A DNA stretch of 64,000 nt from Acinetobacter amyesii (lineage in GTDB: Bacteria > Pseudomonadota > Gammaproteobacteria > Pseudomonadales > Moraxellaceae): NCBI RefSeq assembly GCF_002018365.1, contig NZ_MVKX01000009.1, forward strand, positions 62,001 to 126,000, given 5' to 3'. Position 1 is the first letter of the stretch. Each line of letters opens with the position of its first letter. This document shows positions 31,808-39,683 of this stretch, in pieces. Below the pieces are notes generated by a model. It was not told the origin of the DNA and searched no databases. It saw only the letters and a list, made by a program, of their open reading frames with translations. Made by a program: the position numbers and the translations under genes.

Positions 31808-32743
31808 TTAAACCGCAACGTCCATATTGGCCTGAGTTTCTTTGAGATGTAAAACCAAAGCAGCCATTTTCAACTCTTCTAAGCGTAACTGAAGATAACT
31901 GTCGAGTACCTGTGCCTGGCTAAAATGTACACCATGTGCATTGAGCAAGGTGAAATCATCCGCCAAAGCCTGTAATAGTTCACCTAAGTTTTCAGTGTTT
32001 AATTGAGCCAAATACAAGTCAGCACGACTATTAAACACCAAGGTGAATAATTGCATCGCAGCCAAACGACGCTCTTCATCGACATAATTACAGTTTGCAG
32101 TCGATTGCTGCTCCATCGCATCAATCATTTTGCAGCGCACTGCAGTCAAATTTTGCTTTGCCGCAGATTCATTCATGCCATCCATCAGCTGATCTAAAAT
32201 ACTCTGTAAAGGTAAAAAGAATGCTGACTGATAGCCCCGTATTTTGTTGTCCAAAGCACGGTTGATGTTTTCCAAATGTTGCTGATCCAGCGCTTGGCTA
32301 TATAAACCTTTTAACTCGGCACGAGCTTGTTCCTGTGTTTGTAATTTGGCTTTTTCTTGATATTTACTTAAATACTGACGTACTTGTTCGATTTGCGCGC
32401 GAATATCATTCAACATGATATCTGCATTGGCTTTGGTGACTTCTAACAAGCCATCTGCCTGTAAAGTTCGATACTCAACATATTGTTCAATATCCACAAT
32501 ATGTTGATATTTCGCTACTTTATCGACTTGGATTTTTAAGCCACTGTTTTGAATGCGTAATTGACTGATTTCATAATTCAGTTCATCTTGTTGCGACTCT
32601 GTTTCAGCCAGTTTTAACCGCGCACGATCGAAGTTTTCCTGCAGTGAACGTAAGGTTTTATCATTTTTCAATTTGCGGTTATAAACAAAAAGGAGAGCCA
32701 CAATTAATAGGATGATAAGGACGATTAAAGCAATATTGATCAT
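31808..32743 (-). CDS. Membrane-anchored coiled-coil protein
   Basis: 311 residues. One N-terminal membrane helix (about 3-21, IALIVLIILLIVALLFVYN) is followed by a long coiled coil (about 25-80 and 100-150, rich in E, Q, L). A helical C-terminal half (about 155-300) follows. I do not recognise a named family. GAGGA lies 7 bases before the ATG and a terminator follows, so it is a real single gene. It could be a structural or envelope-organising protein. Confidence 0.7.
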   Translation of the reverse strand: MINIALIVLIILLIVALLFVYNRKLKNDKTLRSLQENFDRARLKLAETESQQDELNYEISQLRIQNSGLKIQVDKVAKYQHIVDIEQYVEYRTLQADGLLEVTKANADIMLNDIRAQIEQVRQYLSKYQEKAKLQTQEQARAELKGLYSQALDQQHLENINRALDNKIRGYQSAFFLPLQSILDQLMDGMNESAAKQNLTAVRCKMIDAMEQQSTANCNYVDEERRLAAMQLFTLVFNSRADLYLAQLNTENLGELLQALADDFTLLNAHGVHFSQAQVLDSYLQLRLEELKMAALVLHLKETQANMDVAV

Positions 32744-33241
32744 TTGCTAATCCTCAAAATAAGCTTCAATAATTTAAGTTTATTCCCCCAAAACAAACCT
32801 AAGTTACAAAAGTTAAAATCAATAATTCATTTCATATTAGCAGAATAAATGCAAAAAACCGTATTTATCTGACCAAATACACACTTGCACACAATTTAAC
32901 TAAAATACTGTTTTAAATCAATTTAATAAAATATTTTTCATATTAAAAAATAATCAATCAATATTCTTTAAAAAATATAATAAAACTTTAAAAATGGCGT
33001 TTATTTACTAAAAGATACAAATGAATTTAATATCAATCTTTCTAAATTTTTCACACACTTTATAGAGATATTTAAGTTATTTATATATCCCCAGAATTGG
33101 GGATATGGCGTATATCATGTTTCATCTTTAAGCAGAAAAACTAATTTAAAGCTGTAGATATTCTGCGATTTGTATGCGTCCTAAAGGTTTCAATTCAACA
33201 CAGCAGATTTTATGAACAATGAGTATTCACATGAATATGCT
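32744..33241. other. Very AT-rich intergenic region
   Basis: About 500 bases with no supported gene. Part (32870-33080) is about 80% A+T. A stem ATATCCCC / GGGGATAT (33085-33106) lies 136 bases past the rluA stop and may act as a weak terminator. A short minus-strand frame at about 33145-33230 ends in a protein-like stretch but has no start. Confidence 0.45.
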
Positions 33242-33907
33242 TTAAAATTCTGCCGCGCAATGAATATGAACAGCTTGTTGGGTTAAGGGCTGGGTAAATG
33301 CCAGATCGCAAGCATGTAAAGCCATCCGTCCGAGTGAGCTTTGCTTTGCATTCGGGTGATACAGTTGATCCCCTGTAATGGGGTGCCCAATATGCATCAT
33401 GTGTACACGTAGCTGATGAGAACGCCCAGTCACTGGTGTTAATAATACTCGGCTAATATCCTTGCTTGCGTCATAGCTGATGGCTTGATACAAGGTTTTT
33501 GAAGGTTTGCCCAATTCAAAATGCACCATCTGTCGTGGGCGATTTTCCCAGTCCGTAATCAGGGGCACTTCAACACTACCCTCACCTTCGAGTTTGCCTT
33601 GAACCAAAGCCACATATTGCTTTTGAACCGTCCTCGCTTGGAACATTTTACTCACCGCCACTTCTGCATCGCGGTGTTTCGCAAACATCAAAATGCCTGA
33701 TGTCGCCATATCTAAACGATGGGTAATCTTTGCCGCCGGATACTGTTCCAAAACACGAAGATAGGCACTGTCATGATGCTCAGGCAAACGTCCCGGAACC
33801 GACAACAATTCCGCCGGTTTTTCGATGACAACCAAGTCTGCATCTTCATACAAAATACGTAGAGGACCTTGAGGTGGTGCATAGACAAAGTTGGGATCTA
33901 AAGGCAT
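33242..33907 (-). CDS. rluA: Dual-specificity pseudouridine synthase RluA
   Basis: 221 residues from the ATG at 33907 (MPLDPNFVY). The frame is open for 87 codons upstream but these overlap the GIY-YIG gene. LLSVPGRL, the catalytic HRLDMATSG (D66), RPRQMV...GKPSKT, TGRSHQLRVHM and HPITGD match E. coli RluA, which modifies 23S rRNA U746 and tRNA U32. The ribosome site is weak. It follows the GIY-YIG gene by 85 bp. Confidence 0.9.
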   Translation of the reverse strand: MPLDPNFVYAPPQGPLRILYEDADLVVIEKPAELLSVPGRLPEHHDSAYLRVLEQYPAAKITHRLDMATSGILMFAKHRDAEVAVSKMFQARTVQKQYVALVQGKLEGEGSVEVPLITDWENRPRQMVHFELGKPSKTLYQAISYDASKDISRVLLTPVTGRSHQLRVHMMHIGHPITGDQLYHPNAKQSSLGRMALHACDLAFTQPLTQQAVHIHCAAEF

Positions 33908-33992
33908 GGAAAGACTGTGTACTGGGAGAATGTCGGCAAAATAACAACTGACTAATTCGCTGTCAATCGACTTTGACCGATCAGGTCTAGCC

Positions 33993-34451
33993 CTAACGAT
34001 TATTGGTCCCCAATTTACCAAAGGCTGACGCGAATGAATGAGACAAATCATCCTCCAGTAATTGTAAGATGCTTGCACTCGTAGTTGATGGATACTGTTG
34101 TAGTGTGATGAGATATTCGCCCTGAAACCACTGCGACAAATGCAAGGCATAGGTTTGTTTAGGCCCAAGACCTAAATGTTGTTTTAAACGGCTCTTTATA
34201 CCTGTTCGTGATGATCCAACATACAGAATATGATTGGGTTGATTTAACTTGGCGCAAGCATGGGTTTTCAATGCCTTAAATGCGGCATAGTCCTGATATG
34301 TCTGCTGTATATCGCCACCGACTAGCTCTATCACGTAAATATAATGTGCATGTTGAGCAAGATCATCAAAGCTTGAAAACTCAAATATACGCTCAGCTTT
34401 AGTTTGCTGTGCTTGCAGACAATCCTGTATCAATTGATCCAGATAACCCAT
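33993..34451 (-). CDS. GIY-YIG domain protein
   Basis: 152 residues. The core of a GIY-YIG nuclease-like fold is visible: HYIYVIEL at about 36-43, then HILYVGSSRTGIKSRLKQHLG at about 93-113 (the YVGSS and R-x3-H pattern; read in two parts here). Active-site residues beyond this are not obvious. The start has no good ribosome site. It overlaps nothing annotated once rluA starts at 33907, and both are in one direction. Confidence 0.7.
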   Translation of the reverse strand: MGYLDQLIQDCLQAQQTKAERIFEFSSFDDLAQHAHYIYVIELVGGDIQQTYQDYAAFKALKTHACAKLNQPNHILYVGSSRTGIKSRLKQHLGLGPKQTYALHLSQWFQGEYLITLQQYPSTTSASILQLLEDDLSHSFASAFGKLGTNNR

Positions 34452-34654
34452 AACAAAATTATTTAAAATTTAGACAGTTAAGCATAACAACTTTGTTGAA
34501 AAGGACAATCTGAAGCTTAGATTAAGTTTAAGATCTTCTGCGTGTTATTTATTACATCAGCAATGATCAAAGTGTGTTGGGAATACATGCGAAGTTTGGA
34601 ATTTTGAAAAAGATGGAAGGATTTATTATTCGATTTAATTCTTAAAAATTTTTT
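34452..34654. other. Intergenic region left of repeat copy 1
   Basis: No gene seen. It contains GATTTATTATT about 35 bases before the repeat core; the same string sits at about the same distance before copy 2, which suggests the duplication once covered more than the core. Confidence 0.4.
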
Positions 34655-34846
34655 AGGGTGTAAGAGAAAACAGTGTTGTTTACTTCAACTATCATCACTT
34701 TGTAAGTCATGATCTTATAGCCTATAAACTTCTGATTTATAGCGTCCTAAGCTGAATCGAGACCTTTTGGGTGAGTACTGTACACGTGTTTTGCACCACT
34801 GACAGCATGCTACTCTTTTCAATCTCTGTAACACCCTTGAGATATA
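34655..34846. repeat. Duplicated 186-bp non-coding element, copy 1
   Basis: The block 34661-34846 is identical to 36331-36516 except for five substitutions and no gaps. The ends are complementary in copy 1 (AGGGTGT at 34655-34661 and ACACCCT at 34831-34837). Inside is a hairpin CTATAAA / TTTATAG (34722-34742). There is no reading frame kept in both copies. The flanks are much less alike, so the core looks constrained and may encode a structured RNA. Strand is undetermined. Confidence 0.85.
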
Positions 34847-35059
34847 TAGTAGTGCTATCGATGAGGGATTGTTTCCCTGAAAATTACTGTTTTCAGCTTA
34901 TTTTAAAAATATTTTTCACATTTAAAGATATATTGAAAATATTTTTCCTAACCATGGTTTTTTATCAATTTTTTTCATCTTATAAATGACATTTACCGAG
35001 AATTTTCGCCATAACCTAGTACTCAAACAACAATTATTTACGCTGTTCAAAGCAAACTA
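34847..35059. other. Intergenic region right of repeat copy 1
   Basis: AT-rich with no supported gene. The plus-strand frame 34771-34989 spanning the repeat is rejected because it is not preserved in copy 2 and has no protein-family features. Confidence 0.4.
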
Positions 35060-35761
35060 TTACTTCTTTTTACTCATTTCGGACAGCAAATCCAACTGAA
35101 TTTCCTGAATCTTGGCAAGACGATCCCATTGATGCATCAACAAATGATCTATCTTTTCATGTAAATGGCGAATTTCTAATTCAGCTTTTAAATTCACCTG
35201 ATAATCATTCTCCGAACGCATGCGGTCTTTGGCTTCTTGACGGTTTTGACTCATCATAATAATGGGCGCTTGTATGGCAGCGAGGCAAGACAACATCAAA
35301 TTCAGCAAAATAAAAGGATAAGGATCAGCAGGATGCTTCACCATCACCACCGTATTGACTAAAATCCACACCGCTAAAAACAATGTAAAACAAATAAGAA
35401 ATGCCCAGCTACCGCCAAATGTTGCAATTTTATCCGCAAGCCTTTCGCCAAAACTCCACTGCTGATCCAGCTTTTCTTCAACATTTTTGCTAATCAGATC
35501 ATGCTGCTGCATGCTGTTCAGCACCTCATATTCTAAATTGGAGACTTCGCCTTGTTCAGAGTTCAAAATTGACTGTACATATTGCATACGGTATTTGGTC
35601 AAATCAGTTTGGCATATATAGTCCTGAGCACCAGATTCAGGAAAATCCTGAGCAATTTCTTCTGTAATGACTTTACGCACGGTTCCCATTGGAATCATAT
35701 TTTTCAGTGGGAAATTTTTTTTGCACACCAAACAAGTACGGCATTCTACTTTCCCGTTCAT
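35060..35761 (-). CDS. DUF1003 family membrane protein
   Basis: 233 residues from the ATG at 35761; a TTG five codons earlier is possible. The N-terminal CRTCLVCKKNF looks like a small metal-binding segment. The DUF1003 core lies at about 110-180: FGGSWAFLICFTLFLAVWILVN, DPYPFILLNLMLSCLAAIQAP, and IMMSQNRQ(E). The C-terminus is a coiled coil. Two membrane helices are expected. Function unknown. Confidence 0.85.
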   Translation of the reverse strand: MNGKVECRTCLVCKKNFPLKNMIPMGTVRKVITEEIAQDFPESGAQDYICQTDLTKYRMQYVQSILNSEQGEVSNLEYEVLNSMQQHDLISKNVEEKLDQQWSFGERLADKIATFGGSWAFLICFTLFLAVWILVNTVVMVKHPADPYPFILLNLMLSCLAAIQAPIIMMSQNRQEAKDRMRSENDYQVNLKAELEIRHLHEKIDHLLMHQWDRLAKIQEIQLDLLSEMSKKK

Positions 35762-35868
35762 TCTTGTCTTGCCCAATTGAATTTTATGTTCTTTTGAGCA
35801 TACTGTTTTGCCTAAATTTAATGCAAGCAGCTTGTGCTTTTACACCTAATATTTTTTATGATTTAAGC

Positions 35869-36111
35869 TTATTTTAGATAGTGCAGTGCAATGTAGGGGG
35901 TTAAATTCAAAAGTAAAATACCAATTTTATAGACAGCCATTCCACCATAATGAATAGCGTCAAACTGCTGATCGCTCAGTTTAAACCACTGCCCATGCAG
36001 GCGTTTCATCCAATCTTTAGCAAAGACAAATACCACAAACCAAATGATTAAAATCAGATAGTTAATCACTAGGCTATACAGCAAGAAATCGCTTAAATGA
36101 CTCAAGTTCAT
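35869..36111 (-). CDS. DUF6868 family small membrane protein
   Basis: 80 residues with two hydrophobic helices (about 10-30 and 58-76) and the conserved RLHGQWFKLSDQQFDAIHYGG middle (read in segments). AGGAG lies 8 bases before the ATG. The gene stands between the DUF1003 gene and repeat copy 2. Function unknown. Confidence 0.82.
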   Translation of the reverse strand: MNLSHLSDFLLYSLVINYLILIIWFVVFVFAKDWMKRLHGQWFKLSDQQFDAIHYGGMAVYKIGILLLNLTPYIALHYLK

Positions 36112-36321
36112 GACAAATCTCCTAAGCGTATTTTTATCCTTAGTTTATGCCCCTTTCGAGCAATTGAATATTGCTTTTAAATTTCCGCTTAGATTTGGAC
36201 TATTTTTAAGAGAGATGCCTGACGATCTTTGAGCTTGTGCTGATCTAACTGGTGTGGTTTGTTTTGTGCGGATTAAAGGAGTAATGATTTATTATTGTTT
36301 TTTATTTTGGCTTAAATTTTT
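36112..36321. other. Intergenic region left of repeat copy 2
   Basis: No gene seen. It contains the GATTTATTATT string shared with the left flank of copy 1. TATAAG at 36329-36334, where the conserved block begins, could be a plus-strand -10 element for the repeat. Confidence 0.4.
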
Positions 36322-36516
36322 GGGGTGGTATAAGAGAAAACAATGTTGTTTACTTCAACTATCATCACTTTGTAAGTCATGATCTTATAGCCTATAAACT
36401 TCTGGTTTATAGCGTCCTAAGCTGAATCGAGACCTTTTGGGTGAGTACTGTACGCGTGTTTTGCACCACTGACAGCATGCTACTCTTTTCAATCTCTATC
36501 ACACCCTTGAGATATA
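36322..36516. repeat. Duplicated 186-bp non-coding element, copy 2
   Basis: Direct repeat of copy 1, 1,670 bp away. Differences are single changes at the beginning, in the hairpin loop (A to G), at one purine in the TACRCG string, and two near the right end. The CTATAAA / TTTATAG hairpin is at 36392-36412. Both copies keep TATATC on the minus strand just before the GGGTGT end, so a minus-strand promoter is another possibility. Confidence 0.85.
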
Positions 36517-36866
36517 CTTTAACCAAAGGGCATCGGGATTAATTTCCTAAGTTTTTCTAATTTTCTTCAAATTCAGCAAATTTTTTCAGCCATTTTAGGT
36601 TTAGCAGGATATTTTATCTTTTCAGCTCATTTCAGCGTTTTTTATCTGCAGATATGGTCAATTTTAAGAAAATTTTCTTTCACACCAGACTTAACGTGCA
36701 AACACAGCGCTAAAGTCTAAAAGGTATCGCCACTGAGCATTCATCCCCTGTGCTTCATCCATCTAGGTTGAACACGACTCACAAAACATCGTTAAATGAA
36801 CAACGATGAACTAAGCCTATCCATGTTCTGCTGATATCAAGGTTGATTTATTCAATGTGTTATTGG
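36517..36866. other. Intergenic region right of repeat copy 2
   Basis: 350 AT-rich bases, no gene recognised. A small stem ATCGTT / AACGAT lies at about 36789-36808. The sequence TTTTCAGCT-ATTT also occurs right of copy 1, a weak sign of a larger old duplication. Confidence 0.35.
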
Positions 36867-37124
36867 TCAATGAGCTAAATAGCTTTGTACCCACTGTGCG
36901 CTATACCACCAACCACTACATGCCGCCATGCCACAGAGTAAATTGGCCAAAATTTTATTCATTCGACTGAGGTCTGATGCATATATTTTGAGATTGATCA
37001 GATATGCAATCACGGCATATACCAGTCCAATCGCACCACCAATGATGATCAGGATCAAAGGCCATGCTGAATAGGCATGTGCCTGTGCTGGATATTTTGT
37101 AGAGCGGATGGTTTCTGTAGTCAT
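36867..37124 (-). CDS. Small membrane protein, two helices
   Basis: 85 residues from the ATG at 37124, with AGGAT 8 bases upstream; a longer start at 37181 is less well supported. Hydrophobic segments at about 20-46 (LILIIIGGAIGLVYAVIAYL) and 58-76. No family recognised. Confidence 0.6.
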   Translation of the reverse strand: MTTETIRSTKYPAQAHAYSAWPLILIIIGGAIGLVYAVIAYLINLKIYASDLSRMNKILANLLCGMAACSGWWYSAQWVQSYLAH

Positions 37125-37229
37125 GCTGTATATCCTATTAATCACGCGATTACCTGTTTTAGTTAGCAATTTCTGCGCCATTTTTCTTGGATATACAGCT
37201 TTATTTCAAGGTTAATGCATGTTGAATTT

Positions 37230-37439
37230 CTAGCTTTGACTACAGCATTTATCGCAACCGACCACTTTTTCTGTTGGCCAACTCATTCGTGCACGCTTAT
37301 AGGCGAGTTCGAAATTGGCAAAATAACCAATCAATATTTGCTGGTCAAATTGCGGCATGTCTACACATCCTTGCGTACCATTGTGAATTAAATGCGAGCC
37401 ATTCGTTAAGGCATTTTCATCGACTATAAATTTAATCAT
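37230..37439 (-). CDS. Hypothetical 69-residue cysteine-containing protein
   Basis: Starts MIKFIVDENALTNGSH and ends VVGCDKCCSQS. GAGGGG lies 9 bases before the ATG. The CDKCC end could bind metal. It contains the aromatic run QQILIGYFANFELAYKRAR. Family not recognised; kept because of its good start signals and protein-like composition. Confidence 0.55.
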   Translation of the reverse strand: MIKFIVDENALTNGSHLIHNGTQGCVDMPQFDQQILIGYFANFELAYKRARMSWPTEKVVGCDKCCSQS

Positions 37440-37493
37440 CTACCATTCCCCTCATTATTTTTTATAAAATTCAAAGATCAAACAAACCCATAT

Positions 37494-37521
37494 AAAAAGT
37501 ATGTGATTTTTAATCACATAC
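37494..37521 (-). terminator. Perfect hairpin, minus-strand terminator candidate
   Basis: GTATGTGATT / AATCACATAC with a three-base loop. On the minus strand it is followed by TTTTTATATG. It lies downstream of the broken DUF2569-like gene. Confidence 0.65.
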
Positions 37522-37644
37522 TAAAACTATGCCTTTATTGTTTAAAAATCAATCATATTTTAAAGATTTTTTTAGCCGTCTCTTGGATGACTTAAACGCA
37601 GAATGATGTGCTCTTTTAAGATGGATAGGTGGGATTGCTCGATT

Positions 37645-37890
37645 TCATTTTTTGCGCTTAAGCCGAGTGCTTGGAATGTTAAATAAAAGTATTTTCACTC
37701 GAACTGACATCAACAAATACGGCGTCCAAATCAGACAACCTATAGTACTCGTCGCTAACTGTATGATGCTTTCTGTATCAGTAGCACTTCTTATAATTTT
37801 TTATAATCTTTATCAAACGCTGCCAAAAACTCAGTTTCTGATTTTATTTCTATATTTATTAAGCAAACACGCAGATCACTCACTCTAAAA
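37645..37890 (-). pseudogene. Broken DUF2569-like membrane protein fragment
   Basis: One frame gives MNLSF...SETEFLAAFDKDYKK and stops at 37791. Moving one base at the AAAAAA run (one more A would restore it) gives I-RSATDTESIIQLATS, then TIGCLIWTPYLLMSVRVKILLFN, ending at 37645. The IWTPYLL-S-RVK pattern is the last helix and end of DUF2569 proteins. The N-terminal helices are absent, so the gene is both truncated and frameshifted. A further minus-strand frame (ends 37572) follows but is not clearly related. Confidence 0.5.
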
Positions 37891-37910
37891 GATAGATTCA
37901 TTTTAGAGTG
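37881..37910. other. Inverted repeat after the DUF4126 gene
   Basis: CACTCTAAAA and TTTTAGAGTG pair perfectly over a ten-base loop, 14 bases past the DUF4126 stop. There is no T-run after it on the minus strand, so it may be a Rho-independent-like but weak terminator. Confidence 0.55.
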
Positions 37911-37924
37911 AAATGTTGATTGGT

Positions 37925-38500
37925 TTATAAAGGGGTATCGACCTGTACAGTTCGTTTTTGGCGAATGCGGCGAACTAACCAGATCACGATTGCAATCACT
38001 AAGATCACCACAAAAAATGGGACTAAAAAGGCCATTACAGACAAGACAGCCGCGCCAATCCATTCCCCTGTAGATAAGATCGGATTTGCAACGCCACCTG
38101 TGGTTGCGGTAGAGACGCCACGCGCAGCGACGGTACTCATTTGCACTGCTGTTGCTGTACCACCACCGACGATAATTGCTGCCGCCCAACTGGCAAATTG
38201 GGACATTTCACCTGAACTTACTGCCATTGTGGCGATGGTCCCTGCAATCATAGCTGCAGGTGTTGAAATGGTGTCGAGGGCATTGTCTACCCAAGGGATA
38301 TAGTATGCAGCGATTTCACAAACCGTCGCAATTGCTAAGCCGATACATACTGCAGGCATAGACAACCATTCGAATCCTTTCATCGGTTCGAATAGTCCTA
38401 AAATTGAAGCAACACTCATCACCAATAAAGGTACAAAGACACGGAAGCCACAGGCAGCACTTAAGCCAATACCGATACACAGTCCTAATATTGTTTCCAT
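37925..38500 (-). CDS. DUF4126 family membrane protein
   Basis: 191 residues from the ATG at 38500, preceded by GGAGAAG; the frame is open 21 codons further but without signals. Five or so helices and the segments GLSAACGFRVFVPLL, WVDNALDTISTPAAMIAG and ANPILSTGEW match DUF4126. The C-terminal helix ends with a basic tail RRIRQKR. Function unknown. It stands alone between a terminator and the broken gene. Confidence 0.85.
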   Translation of the reverse strand: METILGLCIGIGLSAACGFRVFVPLLVMSVASILGLFEPMKGFEWLSMPAVCIGLAIATVCEIAAYYIPWVDNALDTISTPAAMIAGTIATMAVSSGEMSQFASWAAAIIVGGGTATAVQMSTVAARGVSTATTGGVANPILSTGEWIGAAVLSVMAFLVPFFVVILVIAIVIWLVRRIRQKRTVQVDTPL

Positions 38501-38562
38501 GGGCTTCTCCGAATGGTCAAACGTACAATTTGTTTTTATATATGCTGTGTTATACGTTAGCA

Positions 38563-38595
38563 AAAAGCCCTATCGAGTGATAGGGCTTTTCTTTC
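38563..38595 (-). terminator. Intrinsic terminator of the zinc-ribbon gene
   Basis: AAAAGCCCTAT / ATAGGGCTTTT with a six-base loop and T-runs on both sides. Confidence 0.88.
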
Positions 38596-38627
38596 TAAAC
38601 AGCGGATAACTGTTAGTGTTTTGCAGC

Positions 38628-38771
38628 TTAAGCATTCTTATTGTTAAATTGATTGCCTTGGCATTTGGTACACGGTGGTAAACGATCAGTACCAATTTCT
38701 AAGTAGACGCGGTGTCCGCATTGAACACAAAAATAGAAGCCTGTTCCGGGTTTTTGACCAGCAGTAACCAT
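38628..38771 (-). CDS. Small zinc-ribbon protein
   Basis: 47 residues from the ATG at 38771, with GGAGAAC upstream. The frame extends 31 codons further upstream but that part has no ribosome site. Four cysteines in CVQCG and CTKCQ form a zinc ribbon (FYFCVQCGHRVYLEIGTD...PPCTKC). Function unknown; such proteins often bind nucleic acid. Confidence 0.75.
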   Translation of the reverse strand: MVTAGQKPGTGFYFCVQCGHRVYLEIGTDRLPPCTKCQGNQFNNKNA

Positions 38772-38903
38772 TTTTGTTCTCCATGTGTTTTTAGAAATGG
38801 TAGATTCAGTATAACCCTCTTGTGATGAATGTCTATTGGTCATTTCGACAATTGATAATGGCATTTAGGCAAAGCATAATTTCGAATGGAAATTTTGATG
38901 GGT

Positions 38904-39323
38904 TTACAGCGATTTGCTGAGCCAGTTCTCTACTTGCAGTTCGTCTACACGCAGAAATTCTTTTTCATTGTTTGTGACCATAACCCAATTATTTGATCGT
39001 GCATGCGCAGCTAGCCATAAATCGTTATTGCCAATAATTTTCCCCTGAAGCGCTAACTCTTTTCGAATTTGAGCATAGTGTACGGCGGTGTGTTCATCTA
39101 TCTCTATAACAGGAATGATTGAAGTTAATTCATCAATGACTTTGAAAGCTTTGTCTTTCCATTGGCTTTTTTCCGCACCAAAGCGAAGTTCACCCAAAGT
39201 AATCACTGAGATAAAAATATTGCCGTCAGGTAAATGTTTTTCAAAATGCTGACGAACAATTTCGGGTTGATGCTTGGTGATATAAATACAAATATTGGTA
39301 TCTAATAAATATTGTGTTGGCAT
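38904..39323 (-). CDS. vapC: Type II toxin VapC (PIN-domain RNase)
   Basis: 139 residues. The acidic PIN residues are visible: D8 in LLDTNICIY, E45 in TLGELRFG and D101 in GNNDLWLAAHA. VapC toxins cut tRNA or rRNA. The ATG overlaps the antitoxin stop by one base (TAATG), so they are translated together. Confidence 0.92.
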   Translation of the reverse strand: MPTQYLLDTNICIYITKHQPEIVRQHFEKHLPDGNIFISVITLGELRFGAEKSQWKDKAFKVIDELTSIIPVIEIDEHTAVHYAQIRKELALQGKIIGNNDLWLAAHARSNNWVMVTNNEKEFLRVDELQVENWLSKSL

Positions 39324-39553
39324 TAGAACTCTTCTCGTTCTTGCGGTGGTTCATCCACTCTTGTTTCTGCATAAAAGTCGTCTGGCATTTGCGCCAAAAC
39401 TTTAAATAGTTGATCTGCTGTAACTGGTTTTTCTCGCAGTATAACCTCATCGCCACGGCGGAAGATTTCAACTTCCTTGCCTTCAAAGCGAAATTCTTTA
39501 GGTAACCGAATAGCTTGACTGCGACCTGTCATAAAAACTTTTGCTGTAGTCAT
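39323..39553 (-). CDS. vapB: Type II antitoxin VapB (AbrB/SpoVT fold)
   Basis: 76 residues. The N-terminal swapped-hairpin DNA-binding domain starts MTTAKVFMTGRSQAIRLPKEFRF, typical of VapB. The acidic C-terminal tail (about 48-76) should wrap the toxin. It lies just upstream of vapC, with a palindrome 32 bases before its start. Confidence 0.92.
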   Translation of the reverse strand: MTTAKVFMTGRSQAIRLPKEFRFEGKEVEIFRRGDEVILREKPVTADQLFKVLAQMPDDFYAETRVDEPPQEREEF

Positions 39554-39573
39554 GAAGCGACTCCATAAGTTTT

Positions 39574-39600
39574 GATATATATCTTATGATAGGTATCATA
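39574..39600. promoter_or_regulatory. Palindromic operator candidate for vapBC
   Basis: Two palindromes abut upstream of vapB: GATATATATC (39574-39583) and TATGATA-gg-TATCATA (39585-39600). VapB-VapC complexes repress their own promoter through such inverted repeats, so autoregulation is inferred. Confidence 0.6.
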
Positions 39601-39683
39601 TGTAAGTTTTTCAAGCAATAGTTCTCTATCTTTTTAAAAAATCAATTTATCCCCTTTCTATAAGCTATCTTTTTGATCCGAAT

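Noticed and set aside
33145..33230. Minus-strand frame ending VELKPLGRIQIAEYLQL after rluA
   Set aside because: It looks protein-like but is short and has no start codon in range; possibly a remnant, but not supportable.
33242..34168. Long 308-codon start for the rluA gene
   Set aside because: The first 87 codons overlap the GIY-YIG gene in another frame and do not resemble RluA.
34771..34989. Plus-strand frame of 72 codons over repeat copy 1
   Set aside because: It starts inside the repeat, is not maintained in copy 2, and has a low-complexity Phe/Ile-rich end from AT-rich DNA.
37652..37888. Plus-strand frame of 78 codons opposite the broken gene
   Set aside because: It overlaps the DUF2569-like remnant, which explains the coding signal better, and has no ribosome site.
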